Positions 1-7,208 of a stretch of 20,649 nt of DNA are shown here, one piece after another (the first letter of the stretch is position 1; each line of letters starts with the position of its first letter). The DNA is from an uncultured Collinsella sp. Lineage in GTDB: Bacteria; Actinomycetota; Coriobacteriia; Coriobacteriales; Coriobacteriaceae. The stretch is taken from NCBI GenBank assembly GCA_900541685.1, contig UQKM01000032.1:1-20649 (forward strand), read 5' to 3'. Made by a program: the position numbers and the translations under genes. Under the pieces are notes generated by a model. It did no database searches. It saw nothing but the letters and a program-made list of their open reading frames with translations, and was not told the origin of the DNA.

Positions 1-53
1 AGAGCGCTTGACTGGCAGTCAAGAGGTCAGGGGTTCGATCCCCCTCGTCTCCA
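1..53 (+). tRNA. tRNA-Ala (anticodon GGC), 5' end outside the window
   Basis: The last part of the D-stem, a complete anticodon arm, the T-arm and the 3' acceptor strand are visible. The anticodon stem is CTTGA (7-11) with TCAAG (19-23), around the loop CTGGCAG with anticodon GGC at 14-16 and U33 in place. The T-stem AGGGG/CCCCT closes a TTCGATC loop (34-40). The acceptor 3' strand is 46-52 with discriminator A53. Position 70 is T, which would allow the G3:U70 pair that marks alanine tRNAs, but the 5' half lies outside the window. The bases after A53 are CCC, so CCA is not fully encoded. Confidence 0.88.
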
Positions 54-68
54 CCCGAGCATTGAATG

Positions 69-97
69 AGGCTCCAACGCAAGTTGGGGCCTTTTTT
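69..97 (+). terminator. Rho-independent terminator after tRNA-Ala
   Basis: A 9-bp stem (70-78 with 83-91, one T:G pair) is capped by a GCAA tetraloop at 79-82 and followed by six T (92-97). It sits 16 bases after the tRNA, so it most likely ends that transcript. The ABC-F gene begins 31 bases further on; I could not make out a convincing promoter in that gap. Confidence 0.85.
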
Positions 98-128
98 CAT
101 ATAGGCACACAAGGTCAAAGGCGGCAGC

Positions 129-2162
129 ATGATCCTCCTGGTCGACAAGATCGAAAAAAGCTTCGGCGCACGCGTCCTCTTTAGCGGCGCGTCCTTCCAG
201 ATCAACCCCGGCGAGCGCTTCGCGCTCGTGGGCCCCAACGGCGCCGGCAAAACCACCATGCTCAAAATCATCATGGGCATCGACAGTCCCGACTCCGGCC
301 AGGTCCAGTACGCAAAGGACTGCCAGGTGGGCTACCTAGAGCAGGAAACTAATCTGGAGCACAAGGACACCACCATCCTTGCCGAGGTCATGGCCGCCGC
401 CAAGGAAATCCGCCGCATGGGCGAGCGCGCCAACGAGCTGCAGGCCCAGATCACCGAGCTCTCCGAGCAAGGCAAGGACGTCGACGCACTCCTTAACGAG
501 TACGGCCAAGTCCAAGACCGCTTTGAGCACCTGGGCGGCTACGAGCTCGAGAGCAACGCGCGCAAAATCCTTTCCGGCCTGGGCTTTAAGGTCAACGACT
601 TTGAGCGCCCGTGCTCCGAGTTCTCCGGCGGCTGGCAGATGCGCATCGCGCTTGCCAAGCTCTTCCTGCGCCACCCCGACCTGCTGCTGCTGGACGAGCC
701 CACCAATCACCTGGACCTCGAGAGCGTCCAATGGCTGCGCGGCTTTATCGCGAACTACGACGGCGCCGTCCTCATCGTCAGCCACGACCGCGCCTTCATG
801 GACGCGTGCGTCGACCACGTCGCCGCTCTTGAAAACCGCCGCGTAACCACCTACACCGGCAACTACAGCAGCTACCTTAAGCAGCGCGAGGACAACCTGG
901 AGCAGATGCGCGCCAAGCGCGCTGCCCAGGAGCGAGACATCGCCCATATGCAGGTCTTCGTCGACAAGTTCCGCTACAAGCCCACCAAGGCCGCGCAGGC
1001 CCAGGAGCGCATCCGCAAGATCGAGCAGATCAAAAAGGAGCTCGTCATCCTGCCCGAGGGCCACAAGCACATCGACTTTAAGTTCCCCGACCCGCCGCGC
1101 TCGGGCGACATGGTCGTGGGCCTGGAGGGCGTCTCCAAGTCCTACGGCGAAAAGCACATTTACAGCGATATCGACATCAAGCTCTACCGCGGCGAGCACG
1201 TGGCGCTCGTCGGCCCCAACGGCGCCGGCAAGTCCACCCTCATGAAGATCATCGCCGGCTTGGAGCCGCCAACCACCGGCACGCGCGACTTGGGCACCAA
1301 CGTGGGTGTAGCCTATTACGCCCAGCACGCGCTCGAGGGCATGACCGAGTCCAACACCGTCCTGCAAGAGATCGACACCGTCACGCCCAAGTGGACCGTG
1401 CCGCAGCAGCGCAGCCTGCTGGGCGCCTTCCTGTTTAGCGACAACGACTCAATCGAAAAGCAGGTCCGCGTCCTCTCTGGCGGCGAAAAGGCGCGTCTGG
1501 CCCTGGCCAAGATGCTCGTTGCCCCCGAGGCACTCCTGTGCCTGGACGAGCCCACCAACCACCTGGACATCGACTCGGTGGACATGCTCGAGAACGCCCT
1601 GCAAAGCTTCCCCGGCACCATCGTGCTGATCAGCCACGATGAGCACTTGGTGCGCGCCGTGGCCAACCGCGTCATCGACATTCGCGACGGCAAGGTCACG
1701 GTCTACGACGGCGACTACGACTACTACCTCTACAAGCGCGAGGACCTCGCAGCCCGCGCCGCCGCCGAGGCGCCCACGGAGAGCGCGCCTGCCGCAGCCA
1801 AGTCCACCAAAGCCAGCGCCGCCCAGGCCGACACCCCCGCCGCGACGCCTAAGCCTGCCGAGGGCAAAAAGACCAAGGAGCAAAAGCGCGCCGAGGCCCA
1901 GGCCCGCGCCGCGCTCAACAAAAAGCTCAAGGGCGTGCGCAACCAGCTCAAGAAGATCGAGGCAGAGTTGGACAAAAAGCGCGCCCGCTATGACGAGCTT
2001 ATGGAATTGATGGCAAGCGAAGAGCTTTATGCCGATCAGGACAAGTTCAACGCCGCGTTGGGGGAATATAACGGCCTTAAGCAAGAGCTGCCCAAGCTCG
2101 AGGACGAATGGCTCGAACTTTCCACCCAGATCGAAGAGGAGACCGCGCGTGAACTCTCGTAA
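129..2162 (+). CDS. ABC-F family ATPase (two ATP-binding cassettes, no membrane domain)
   Basis: A 677-residue soluble protein with tandem ABC ATPase domains. Cassette 1 has Walker A GPNGAGKTT at residues 35-43, signature SGGWQ near 166 and Walker B LLLLDEPTNHLDL with the catalytic Glu near 190. Cassette 2 has GPNGAGKST near 361-369, signature SGGEK near 450 and LDEPTNHLDI near 472. The inter-domain linker is charged and helical, as in the P-site tRNA interaction motif of ABC-F proteins. A long Ala/Lys-rich tail (about 540-677) ends in a coiled coil, as in Uup/YdiF-type members. The family acts on the ribosome, as translation factors or antibiotic-protection proteins; the sequence alone does not say which. 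Its location beside housekeeping genes favours a translation-factor role. Start is ATG 129, with a weak AAAGGCGG upstream. The last 14 bases overlap the next gene. Confidence 0.93.
   Translation: MILLVDKIEKSFGARVLFSGASFQINPGERFALVGPNGAGKTTMLKIIMGIDSPDSGQVQYAKDCQVGYLEQETNLEHKDTTILAEVMAAAKEIRRMGERANELQAQITELSEQGKDVDALLNEYGQVQDRFEHLGGYELESNARKILSGLGFKVNDFERPCSEFSGGWQMRIALAKLFLRHPDLLLLDEPTNHLDLESVQWLRGFIANYDGAVLIVSHDRAFMDACVDHVAALENRRVTTYTGNYSSYLKQREDNLEQMRAKRAAQERDIAHMQVFVDKFRYKPTKAAQAQERIRKIEQIKKELVILPEGHKHIDFKFPDPPRSGDMVVGLEGVSKSYGEKHIYSDIDIKLYRGEHVALVGPNGAGKSTLMKIIAGLEPPTTGTRDLGTNVGVAYYAQHALEGMTESNTVLQEIDTVTPKWTVPQQRSLLGAFLFSDNDSIEKQVRVLSGGEKARLALAKMLVAPEALLCLDEPTNHLDIDSVDMLENALQSFPGTIVLISHDEHLVRAVANRVIDIRDGKVTVYDGDYDYYLYKREDLAARAAAEAPTESAPAAAKSTKASAAQADTPAATPKPAEGKKTKEQKRAEAQARAALNKKLKGVRNQLKKIEAELDKKRARYDELMELMASEELYADQDKFNAALGEYNGLKQELPKLEDEWLELSTQIEEETARELS
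2136..2141 (+). promoter_or_regulatory. Ribosome binding site that decides a GTG start
   Basis: GAGGAG lies inside the end of the ABC-F gene, 7 bases before GTG 2149. It supports that GTG as the start of the small membrane protein over the later ATG at 2179, which has no such motif in front. Confidence 0.6.
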
Positions 2163-2445
2163 GGCCGCCGCCGTGGCGATGAGCATCATCGCCATCGCCT
2201 GTCGCATCTGCGGCATCTTTATGAGCGCGATGACCGTGCTGCTATGCTTTAGCGGCCTCACCGCCAAGCTGCAGATCGTGGGCTTTGTCGTTGAGCTTTC
2301 GCGCGCGCTGCCGAGCGCCATCGCCGGCTATGGCGTCATTACGTCGCCCTTTGGCGGTGTGTTCCGCCTGGATTACGCCATCGTAGCCGTCATCCTGTTT
2401 GTGGCCGACTACCTGCTCACGCGCGCCTCGCGCCGCGTCCGCTAG
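2149..2445 (+). CDS. Small two-helix membrane protein, unknown function
   Basis: A 98-residue hydrophobic protein that I do not recognise. Starting at GTG 2149 it has a short basic N-terminus (VNSRK), a first hydrophobic stretch at about residues 7-32, a middle amphipathic part containing SRALPSAIAGYG, a second hydrophobic helix at about 73-91 (YAIVAVILFVADYLL) and a basic end (RASRRVR). The start overlaps the ABC-F stop by 14 bases and the M50 protease gene begins 9 bases after its stop, so the three genes look co-transcribed and probably coupled. By the positive-inside rule both termini would be cytoplasmic. An ATG at 2179 is the alternative start. It is a plausible real gene because it is fully open, GC-rich at third positions and fits the operon spacing. 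Confidence 0.68.
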   Translation: MNSRKAAAVAMSIIAIACRICGIFMSAMTVLLCFSGLTAKLQIVGFVVELSRALPSAIAGYGVITSPFGGVFRLDYAIVAVILFVADYLLTRASRRVR

Positions 2446-2454
2446 GGGAGCGAC

Positions 2455-3138
2455 ATGTCCAGCAGCTACCTCATGAACCTGCTCGCCAGCGCCGTCGCCG
2501 TCATCGTTGGCATCGTCATCCACGAGAGCGCACACGCCGCGGCGGCTTGGGCGCTCGGCGACAAGACGGCCCGTTCGCGCGGTCGCGTTTCGCTCAACCC
2601 GCTCAACCATATCGACCCGTTCGGCACCATTCTCCTACCGCTGCTGATGCTTGCCGCCGGCGGCCCGGTGTTCGCCTTTGCCAAGCCGGTGCCCGTCTAC
2701 CTCAACAACCTGAAGCGCCCCAAGCGCGACGAGGTCCTGGTGAGCGTTGCCGGCCCTGCGTCGAACATCGCCCTCGCGTGCCTCGCGGCCGCCCTCATGC
2801 ACGCGGCATATGGCAGCCTCTACGCCAGCATGTCCTTTGCCGTGGCGTCCCAAATCATGAACTTCGGCGCCACGTTTATCGTGGTCAACCTGTCGCTGGC
2901 GTTCTTTAACCTCATTCCGATCCCGCCGCTCGACGGCTCGTCGATTATCGTGCCGTTCCTCAAGGGAAAAACGCTCGCCAACTACTATCGCCTGCAGCAA
3001 TACGCCATGCCCATCCTTATCATCGTGCTGTATCTGCTGCCCATGTGGACCGGACTTGACGTAATCGGCCGCTATTTCGACGTTACCGTGTATCCGCTTG
3101 CTGAGCAGCTGCTCAACTTCGCAATCGCCGGCATCTAG
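2455..3138 (+). CDS. M50-family (site-2 protease type) membrane metalloprotease
   Basis: A 227-residue multi-pass membrane protein of the short peptidase M50B type (YwhC-like), without a PDZ domain. The zinc motif HESAH is at residues 23-27 inside the first transmembrane segment. The family motif NPLNHIDPFG is at 48-57. AGPASN (99-104) is the conserved Asn segment, and NLIPIPPLDG (152-161) supplies the third zinc ligand, Asp160. All catalytic elements are present, so it should be active and cleave transmembrane substrates within the bilayer; the substrate is not evident. Start is ATG 2455, with GGGGAG (2445-2450) four bases ahead and overlapping the previous stop. It is followed by the largest gap of the gene run. 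Confidence 0.9.
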   Translation: MSSSYLMNLLASAVAVIVGIVIHESAHAAAAWALGDKTARSRGRVSLNPLNHIDPFGTILLPLLMLAAGGPVFAFAKPVPVYLNNLKRPKRDEVLVSVAGPASNIALACLAAALMHAAYGSLYASMSFAVASQIMNFGATFIVVNLSLAFFNLIPIPPLDGSSIIVPFLKGKTLANYYRLQQYAMPILIIVLYLLPMWTGLDVIGRYFDVTVYPLAEQLLNFAIAGI

Positions 3139-3171
3139 GGTAAACTTACAGGTCGACCGTGCAAAACGGTC
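3118..3171 (+). promoter_or_regulatory. Candidate internal promoter and small hairpin before scpA
   Basis: TTCGCA (3118-3123) and TAAACT (3141-3146), 17 bases apart, each match 4 of 6 positions of the sigma-A consensus. Just downstream a 6-bp hairpin, GACCGT with ACGGTC (3155-3160 and 3166-3171, loop GCAAA), would lie in the 5' leader. It has no T-run, so it is not a terminator. The 84-bp gap is the longest in the 129-17200 gene run, which favours a promoter here, but the match is only moderate. Confidence 0.3.
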
Positions 3172-3222
3172 GCAACATGCACCCAAACCGCGCCGCGAAG
3201 GCGCCGTCAAAGGAGGTCGAAG

Positions 3223-4032
3223 ATGTCGTATCGCGTGTCGACGCAGGTCTACAGCGGACCGTTCGACCTGCTGCTGCAGCTGGTAACCCGCCAAAAAGTA
3301 GATATCGGCGCCATCTCGATCAGCGAGGTGGCCGAGCAATACCTTGCTGAGGTCGAGCGCATCGAGGCGCTGGACCTAGACGTGGCGAGCGACTTCTTGC
3401 TGGTCGCGGCAACCCTTCTGGACATTAAGGCCGCCTCGCTGGTGCCCCAGGAGGCACCGCGCAACACCGACGACGATTACGAGGACGACGAAGACCTCGA
3501 GGAACTCAGTGCTCTCGACGGTGATGCCCTGCGCGAGGTCCTGATCCAGCGCTTGATCGCCTACAAGCAGTTTAAAGGCGCGGCGGCGGCCCTTGGCGCG
3601 CGCATGCAGGCCGAGAGCCGCATGCATCCGCGCGTGGCCGGCCCCGACCCCGAGTTTTTGGGCCTTATGCCCGACTACTTGGCCGGCATCACCCTGCGCG
3701 GCCTGGCCGTCATCTGCGCAGACCTGGACGGCAAGCGCCAGACCTTCCTACTGGAGGCCGAGCACGTGGCGCCGCATCGCGTGCCGCTCGACCTGACGGT
3801 GGCCTCGGTCGACCGCTTTACCATGGCGCACCAAACCTGCACCTTCCGCGAGCTGCTGGACGGCGACGCCACCACCGAGCAGCTCGTCGTCACCTTCCTG
3901 GCCATGCTCGAGCTCGCCAAACGCGGTTCGCTCACGCTGAGCCAGGACGAGATCTTTGGAACCATCTGCATCAACCGTGTCGAGGGCGCCGAGGCATACG
4001 TGCCCGGCGAGGGCCCCGAGCTCACCGAATAG
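3223..4032 (+). CDS. scpA: Segregation and condensation protein A (ScpA, kleisin)
   Basis: A 269-residue kleisin that links the SMC head domains and binds ScpB in the bacterial condensin complex, needed for chromosome compaction and segregation. The N-terminus has the characteristic ScpA segment: FxGPFDLLLQLV (here YSGPFDLLLQLV, residues 8-19), VDIGAISISEVAEQYL, and DVASDFLLVAATLLDIKAASLVP, the helix that contacts the SMC neck. An acidic linker (TDDDYEDDEDLEEL) follows. The C-terminal winged-helix segment contains VVTFLAMLELAKRGSLTLSQDEIFGTI, the SMC-cap binding part. Start is ATG 3223, with a near-perfect AAAGGAGG (3209-3216) six bases ahead. The partner scpB begins 11 bases after the stop. 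Confidence 0.95.
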   Translation: MSYRVSTQVYSGPFDLLLQLVTRQKVDIGAISISEVAEQYLAEVERIEALDLDVASDFLLVAATLLDIKAASLVPQEAPRNTDDDYEDDEDLEELSALDGDALREVLIQRLIAYKQFKGAAAALGARMQAESRMHPRVAGPDPEFLGLMPDYLAGITLRGLAVICADLDGKRQTFLLEAEHVAPHRVPLDLTVASVDRFTMAHQTCTFRELLDGDATTEQLVVTFLAMLELAKRGSLTLSQDEIFGTICINRVEGAEAYVPGEGPELTE

Positions 4033-4043
4033 GAGCGGCAACC

Positions 4044-4763
4044 ATGTCAACCCTTTCAACGCTGGAGGCAAACAGCCTCAAAGGCGCCCTCGAGGCGCTG
4101 CTGCTGGTGTCGAGCGACCCCGTCAGCGCGCCCGCGCTGGCAGGTGCGCTGGATATCGCCCCCGGCGAGTGCGCGTCGCTGTTGGCCGAGCTTAAGGTTG
4201 AGTACGAGGAGGCCAATCGCGGCTTTCAGCTGCGCGAGGTCGCTGGTGGCTGGCGCCTGTTTACCCACCCCGCCTACCACGATGTGGTCGAGGCCTATGT
4301 GCTGAGCTGGGACACGCAAAAGCTTTCGCAGGCGGCGCTCGAGACCCTAGCCGTCATCGCCTACCACCAGCCCGTCACGCGCGAGGTGGTCAAGGGCATT
4401 CGCGGCGTCAACTCCGACGGCGTCATTGCGTCGCTCGTGGACAAGGGTCTGGTGCGCGAGCTCGGTCGCGACCCCGAGCGCGGTCAGGCCATCATCTACG
4501 GCACGACCAATGCCTTCTTGGAAAAGTTTGGCCTGCGCTCCACCCGCGACCTGCCCGATCTGGAGCAGTTTGCCCCCGACGAGCAGTCGCGCCAGTTTAT
4601 ACGCGAGCGCCTGAGCGGCCGCAGCATTCAGTCCACGCTCGAGGAGCAGGCCGAGGACCTAGACGAAGAGCGCGAACTGCTCGATACCGATGTTGAGAAC
4701 GACGCAGATGAAGAGATCCTGGCAAGCGGTGACAGCTCGGAGGATATGCATGACGAGAATTAA
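4044..4763 (+). CDS. scpB: Segregation and condensation protein B (ScpB)
   Basis: A 239-residue partner of ScpA in the SMC-ScpAB complex. Two winged-helix domains are recognisable: an N-terminal one (LKGALEALLLVSSDPVSAPALAGAL, with GFQLREVAGGWRLFT) and a second one with the family core LSQAALETLAVIAYHQPVTR, EVVKGIRGVNSD and LVRELGRDPERGQAIIYGTT. After LPDLEQF it carries an unusually long, strongly acidic tail (about residues 190-239, rich in Glu/Asp) beyond the usual roughly 190-200 residues of the family. Start is ATG 4044, with AGGAG (4031-4035) overlapping the scpA stop. The last 14 bases overlap the following gene. Confidence 0.95.
   Translation: MSTLSTLEANSLKGALEALLLVSSDPVSAPALAGALDIAPGECASLLAELKVEYEEANRGFQLREVAGGWRLFTHPAYHDVVEAYVLSWDTQKLSQAALETLAVIAYHQPVTREVVKGIRGVNSDGVIASLVDKGLVRELGRDPERGQAIIYGTTNAFLEKFGLRSTRDLPDLEQFAPDEQSRQFIRERLSGRSIQSTLEEQAEDLDEERELLDTDVENDADEEILASGDSSEDMHDEN
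4739..4744 (+). promoter_or_regulatory. Ribosome binding site that decides the rluB-like start
   Basis: GGAGGA sits five bases before ATG 4750 and inside scpB. Neither the upstream in-frame ATG at 4690 nor the ATG at 4846 next to the S4 domain has a comparable motif in front, so 4750 is the best start. Confidence 0.6.
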
Positions 4764-5721
4764 CGAAGCAGGGGAGACGCGCGGCGCGGCCGGCACGGGC
4801 ACGGTGCCGTCCACGACCGACGCCCAGCCCGTCTACCCGCACACCATGCGCCTGCAGCGCTTTTTGGCGCGCGCGGGCGTGGCGAGCCGCCGCGGCTCGG
4901 AGGACCTGATGACCGCTGGCCGCGTGACCGTCAACGGCCAGGTCGCAACCGAGCTGGGGACCAAGGTCGACGTCGACCGCGACCATATCGAGGTCGACGG
5001 CATGCCTGTCAAGCTCAACCAGGGTGCCGTGTACCTAATGCTCTACAAGCCGACCGGCTACCTCACCACCATGAGCGATCCCCAGGAGCGCCCTTGCGTG
5101 GCCGACCTGGTCCCGCGCGACCGTTTTCCGGGGCTCTTTCCGGTGGGTCGCCTGGACCGCGACACCACGGGCCTTCTGCTCTTTACCACCGACGGCGACC
5201 TGTCGCAAGACCTGCTGCACCCCAGCAAGCACGTCTACAAGACCTACCAGGCGCTCGTGGACGGCCACCTGACCAATCGCGACTTGGAACCGCTCCGCCG
5301 CGGCATCGAGCTCGACGACGGCCTGTGCCAGCCGGCGATCTGCCGCGTCATCAACGCGCGCGAAGCCGAGGCCGTGGCTCCGCAGGGCGTAAAGCCCGGC
5401 ACCACCGCCGTGGAGGTCATCATCCGCGAGGGCCGCAAGAACCAGGTCAAGCGCATGCTGAGCAAGATCCACCACCCGGTGATTCGCCTGCATCGCTGCA
5501 ACTTCGCCGGCCTGGAACTCAAGGACGTGTCCAAGGGCTCGTGGCGCGAGCTCACCGAGCGCGAAGTGCAGATCCTCAAGGCCGGCGGCACCCCGCCCAA
5601 GCAGGCCGCATCCAAGCGCGGCACCGCGCCGGCGACCAACACCGCGAGCCGCACGCGCCACCACGGCAGCCACGGCTCCGCGCCCAAGCGCAACACCTAC
5701 CGCGAGCGCTACACGGGCTAA
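4750..5721 (+). CDS. rluB: RluB/RsuA-family rRNA pseudouridine synthase
   Basis: A 323-residue enzyme that converts a specific uridine of rRNA to pseudouridine. Residues 33-80 are an S4 RNA-binding domain (MRLQRFLARAGVASRRG...AGRVTVNGQ). The catalytic domain follows with MLYKPTGYLTT, the active-site motif GRLDRDTTGLLLFTTDGD (catalytic Asp136) and the C-terminal REGRKNQVKRML element. A basic, Ser/Thr/His-rich tail of about 40 residues ends the protein and probably helps bind RNA. Linkage after scpAB and before cmk is the order seen in many Firmicutes and Actinobacteria and favours RluB (23S rRNA) over RsuA, but family and neighbourhood alone do not fix the target. The start at 4750 gives a 32-residue, low-complexity extension before the S4 domain; ATG 4846 would remove it but lacks a ribosome binding site. 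Confidence 0.9.
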   Translation: MTRINEAGETRGAAGTGTVPSTTDAQPVYPHTMRLQRFLARAGVASRRGSEDLMTAGRVTVNGQVATELGTKVDVDRDHIEVDGMPVKLNQGAVYLMLYKPTGYLTTMSDPQERPCVADLVPRDRFPGLFPVGRLDRDTTGLLLFTTDGDLSQDLLHPSKHVYKTYQALVDGHLTNRDLEPLRRGIELDDGLCQPAICRVINAREAEAVAPQGVKPGTTAVEVIIREGRKNQVKRMLSKIHHPVIRLHRCNFAGLELKDVSKGSWRELTEREVQILKAGGTPPKQAASKRGTAPATNTASRTRHHGSHGSAPKRNTYRERYTG

Positions 5722-5787
5722 GCAATCCGCCGCGCCCCGACGCCCGCGAACCATACCAGCACGTCAACCACCGAAAGGAAGTATTGC

Positions 5788-6474
5788 ATGATCGTCGCCA
5801 TCGACGGCCCCGCCGGTTCCGGCAAGTCCACCATCGCCAAGGAGATCGCCCGCCAGCTGGGCTTTAACAAGCTCGACACGGGCGCTATGTATCGCGCTGT
5901 CACCTTCGCCGCGCTCGACCGCGGCATCGATCTGGACGACGAGGCAGCCATCGACGCCCTCGCCGAGCAGATCGAGATCCGCTTTACCAACGGCACCGGC
6001 GAGGACACGCGCCTGACCATCGACGGTGCGGACGCATCGGCTGCCATCCGCACCCCGCAGGTGGACGCTAACGTGTCCAAGGTCTCGGCCTATCCGGGCG
6101 TACGCGCCGCCATGCTCATCCACCAGCGCCGCGCCGCCGAGGACCGCGACATCGTTGCCGAGGGTCGCGACATCGGCACCGTCGTGTTCCCCAACGCGCA
6201 GGTCAAGGTGTTTCTAACCGCCGACCCGCGTGAGCGCGCCCGCCGCCGCGTGCTTCAGCGTCACCAAAACGACGCTCAGCCGCTCAGCACAGAGCAGCTC
6301 GAGGCCGAGGTCGATGAGACCCTCGATGCCCTCAAGCAGCGCGACAAGCTCGACAGCAGCCGCGAGGTCGCACCGCTCGTGGCCGCCGAGGACGCCGTGC
6401 ACGTCGACTCCACCGCCCACACCATCGACGAGGTCGTACGCATTATCGAGGACCTCATCAACCAAAGGAGGTAG
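5788..6474 (+). CDS. cmk: (d)CMP kinase (cytidylate kinase)
   Basis: A 228-residue cytosolic kinase that phosphorylates CMP and dCMP with ATP, feeding CTP/dCTP and phospholipid head-group synthesis. The P-loop GPAGSGKST is at residues 7-15. LDTGAMYRAVT (29-39) is the nucleotide-binding segment of the family, and AEGRDIGTVVFPNAQVKVFL plus DPRERARRR form the CMP-binding and lid regions. The length matches the family. ATG 5788 is preceded by AAAGGAAG. It lies 66 bp after rluB; I see no terminator or clear promoter in that gap. The stop overlaps the ribosome binding site of the next gene. Confidence 0.95.
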   Translation: MIVAIDGPAGSGKSTIAKEIARQLGFNKLDTGAMYRAVTFAALDRGIDLDDEAAIDALAEQIEIRFTNGTGEDTRLTIDGADASAAIRTPQVDANVSKVSAYPGVRAAMLIHQRRAAEDRDIVAEGRDIGTVVFPNAQVKVFLTADPRERARRRVLQRHQNDAQPLSTEQLEAEVDETLDALKQRDKLDSSREVAPLVAAEDAVHVDSTAHTIDEVVRIIEDLINQRR

Positions 6475-6477
6475 CCT

Positions 6478-7206
6478 ATGCGCCTGTTTAAGCAGACGCC
6501 CGAGGATTACTACAACGCCCCCTACGCCGAGTTCCCTGCGCTCATCCGCGGCACTGTCGCCGTAGTCATGGGCATCCTGTGGGTCTTCTCCAAGCTCATG
6601 TGGCGCTGGAAGGTCGAAGACGTCGACCTGCTGTTTGAGCGCCAGGAAGGCCGCGGCAGCGTGGTCATCTGCAACCACACCTCGATGGCCGAGTTGCTGG
6701 CAGTGGAGACGGCACTGTTCTTTGGCGGCCGCCATGTGCGCCCCATCTTTAAGTCCGAGTTCGCCAAGAGCAAGATTGTGCGCTGGGCCTTTAGCCGCGT
6801 GGGTGGCATTCCCGTCGAGCGTGGCACCGCCGACATGAAGTGTCTGCGTGCCGCCCAGCATGCACTGCAGCGCGGTGAGGACGTCCTGATCTTCCCCGAG
6901 GGCACGCGCATCCGCTCGCGCGAGATCAAGCCCGAGGTCCATGGCGGCTTTGCGCTCATCGCCCAGATGGGTAAGGCACCCGTCAACCCGCTCGCCATTT
7001 GTGGCTGGTCCGACATCACGCCCAAAGGCAAAAAGCTCATGCGCCCCAAGAAGTGCTGGATCCGCGCCGGCAAGGCCATCTCGCTTTCCGACGCGCCGGC
7101 CGAGCTCAAGCGCAAAGAGCGCCTGGCTTGGTTTGAGTCCGAGGCCATGAGTCGCGTCTACGCCATGCGCGACGACCTGTGCGCCGAGCACCCGGGCAGG
7201 TTCTAG
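6478..7206 (+). CDS. plsC: PlsC-like 1-acylglycerol-3-phosphate acyltransferase with an HX4E motif
   Basis: A 242-residue membrane-associated acyltransferase expected to acylate lysophosphatidic acid to phosphatidic acid. A hydrophobic helix (about residues 24-43) comes first. Block I reads NHTSMAELL (66-74): the catalytic His67 is present, but the Asp of the usual HX4D charge relay is Glu72. Block II is PIFKSEFAK, block III FPEGTR (139-144), followed by an IRSRE variation, and block IV APVNPLAI. Position between cmk and ispH is the usual place of plsC in many Gram-positives, and plsY and gpsA lie downstream in the same run, so a phospholipid role fits. Start is ATG 6478, with AAAGGAGG (6464-6471) six bases ahead, inside the end of cmk. 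The exact acceptor substrate is inferred. Confidence 0.85.
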   Translation: MRLFKQTPEDYYNAPYAEFPALIRGTVAVVMGILWVFSKLMWRWKVEDVDLLFERQEGRGSVVICNHTSMAELLAVETALFFGGRHVRPIFKSEFAKSKIVRWAFSRVGGIPVERGTADMKCLRAAQHALQRGEDVLIFPEGTRIRSREIKPEVHGGFALIAQMGKAPVNPLAICGWSDITPKGKKLMRPKKCWIRAGKAISLSDAPAELKRKERLAWFESEAMSRVYAMRDDLCAEHPGRF

Positions 7207-7208
7207 CC

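Noticed and set aside
3155..3171. Hairpin before scpA considered as a terminator of the M50 gene
   Set aside because: Only six base pairs and no T-run afterwards; at most a leader hairpin.
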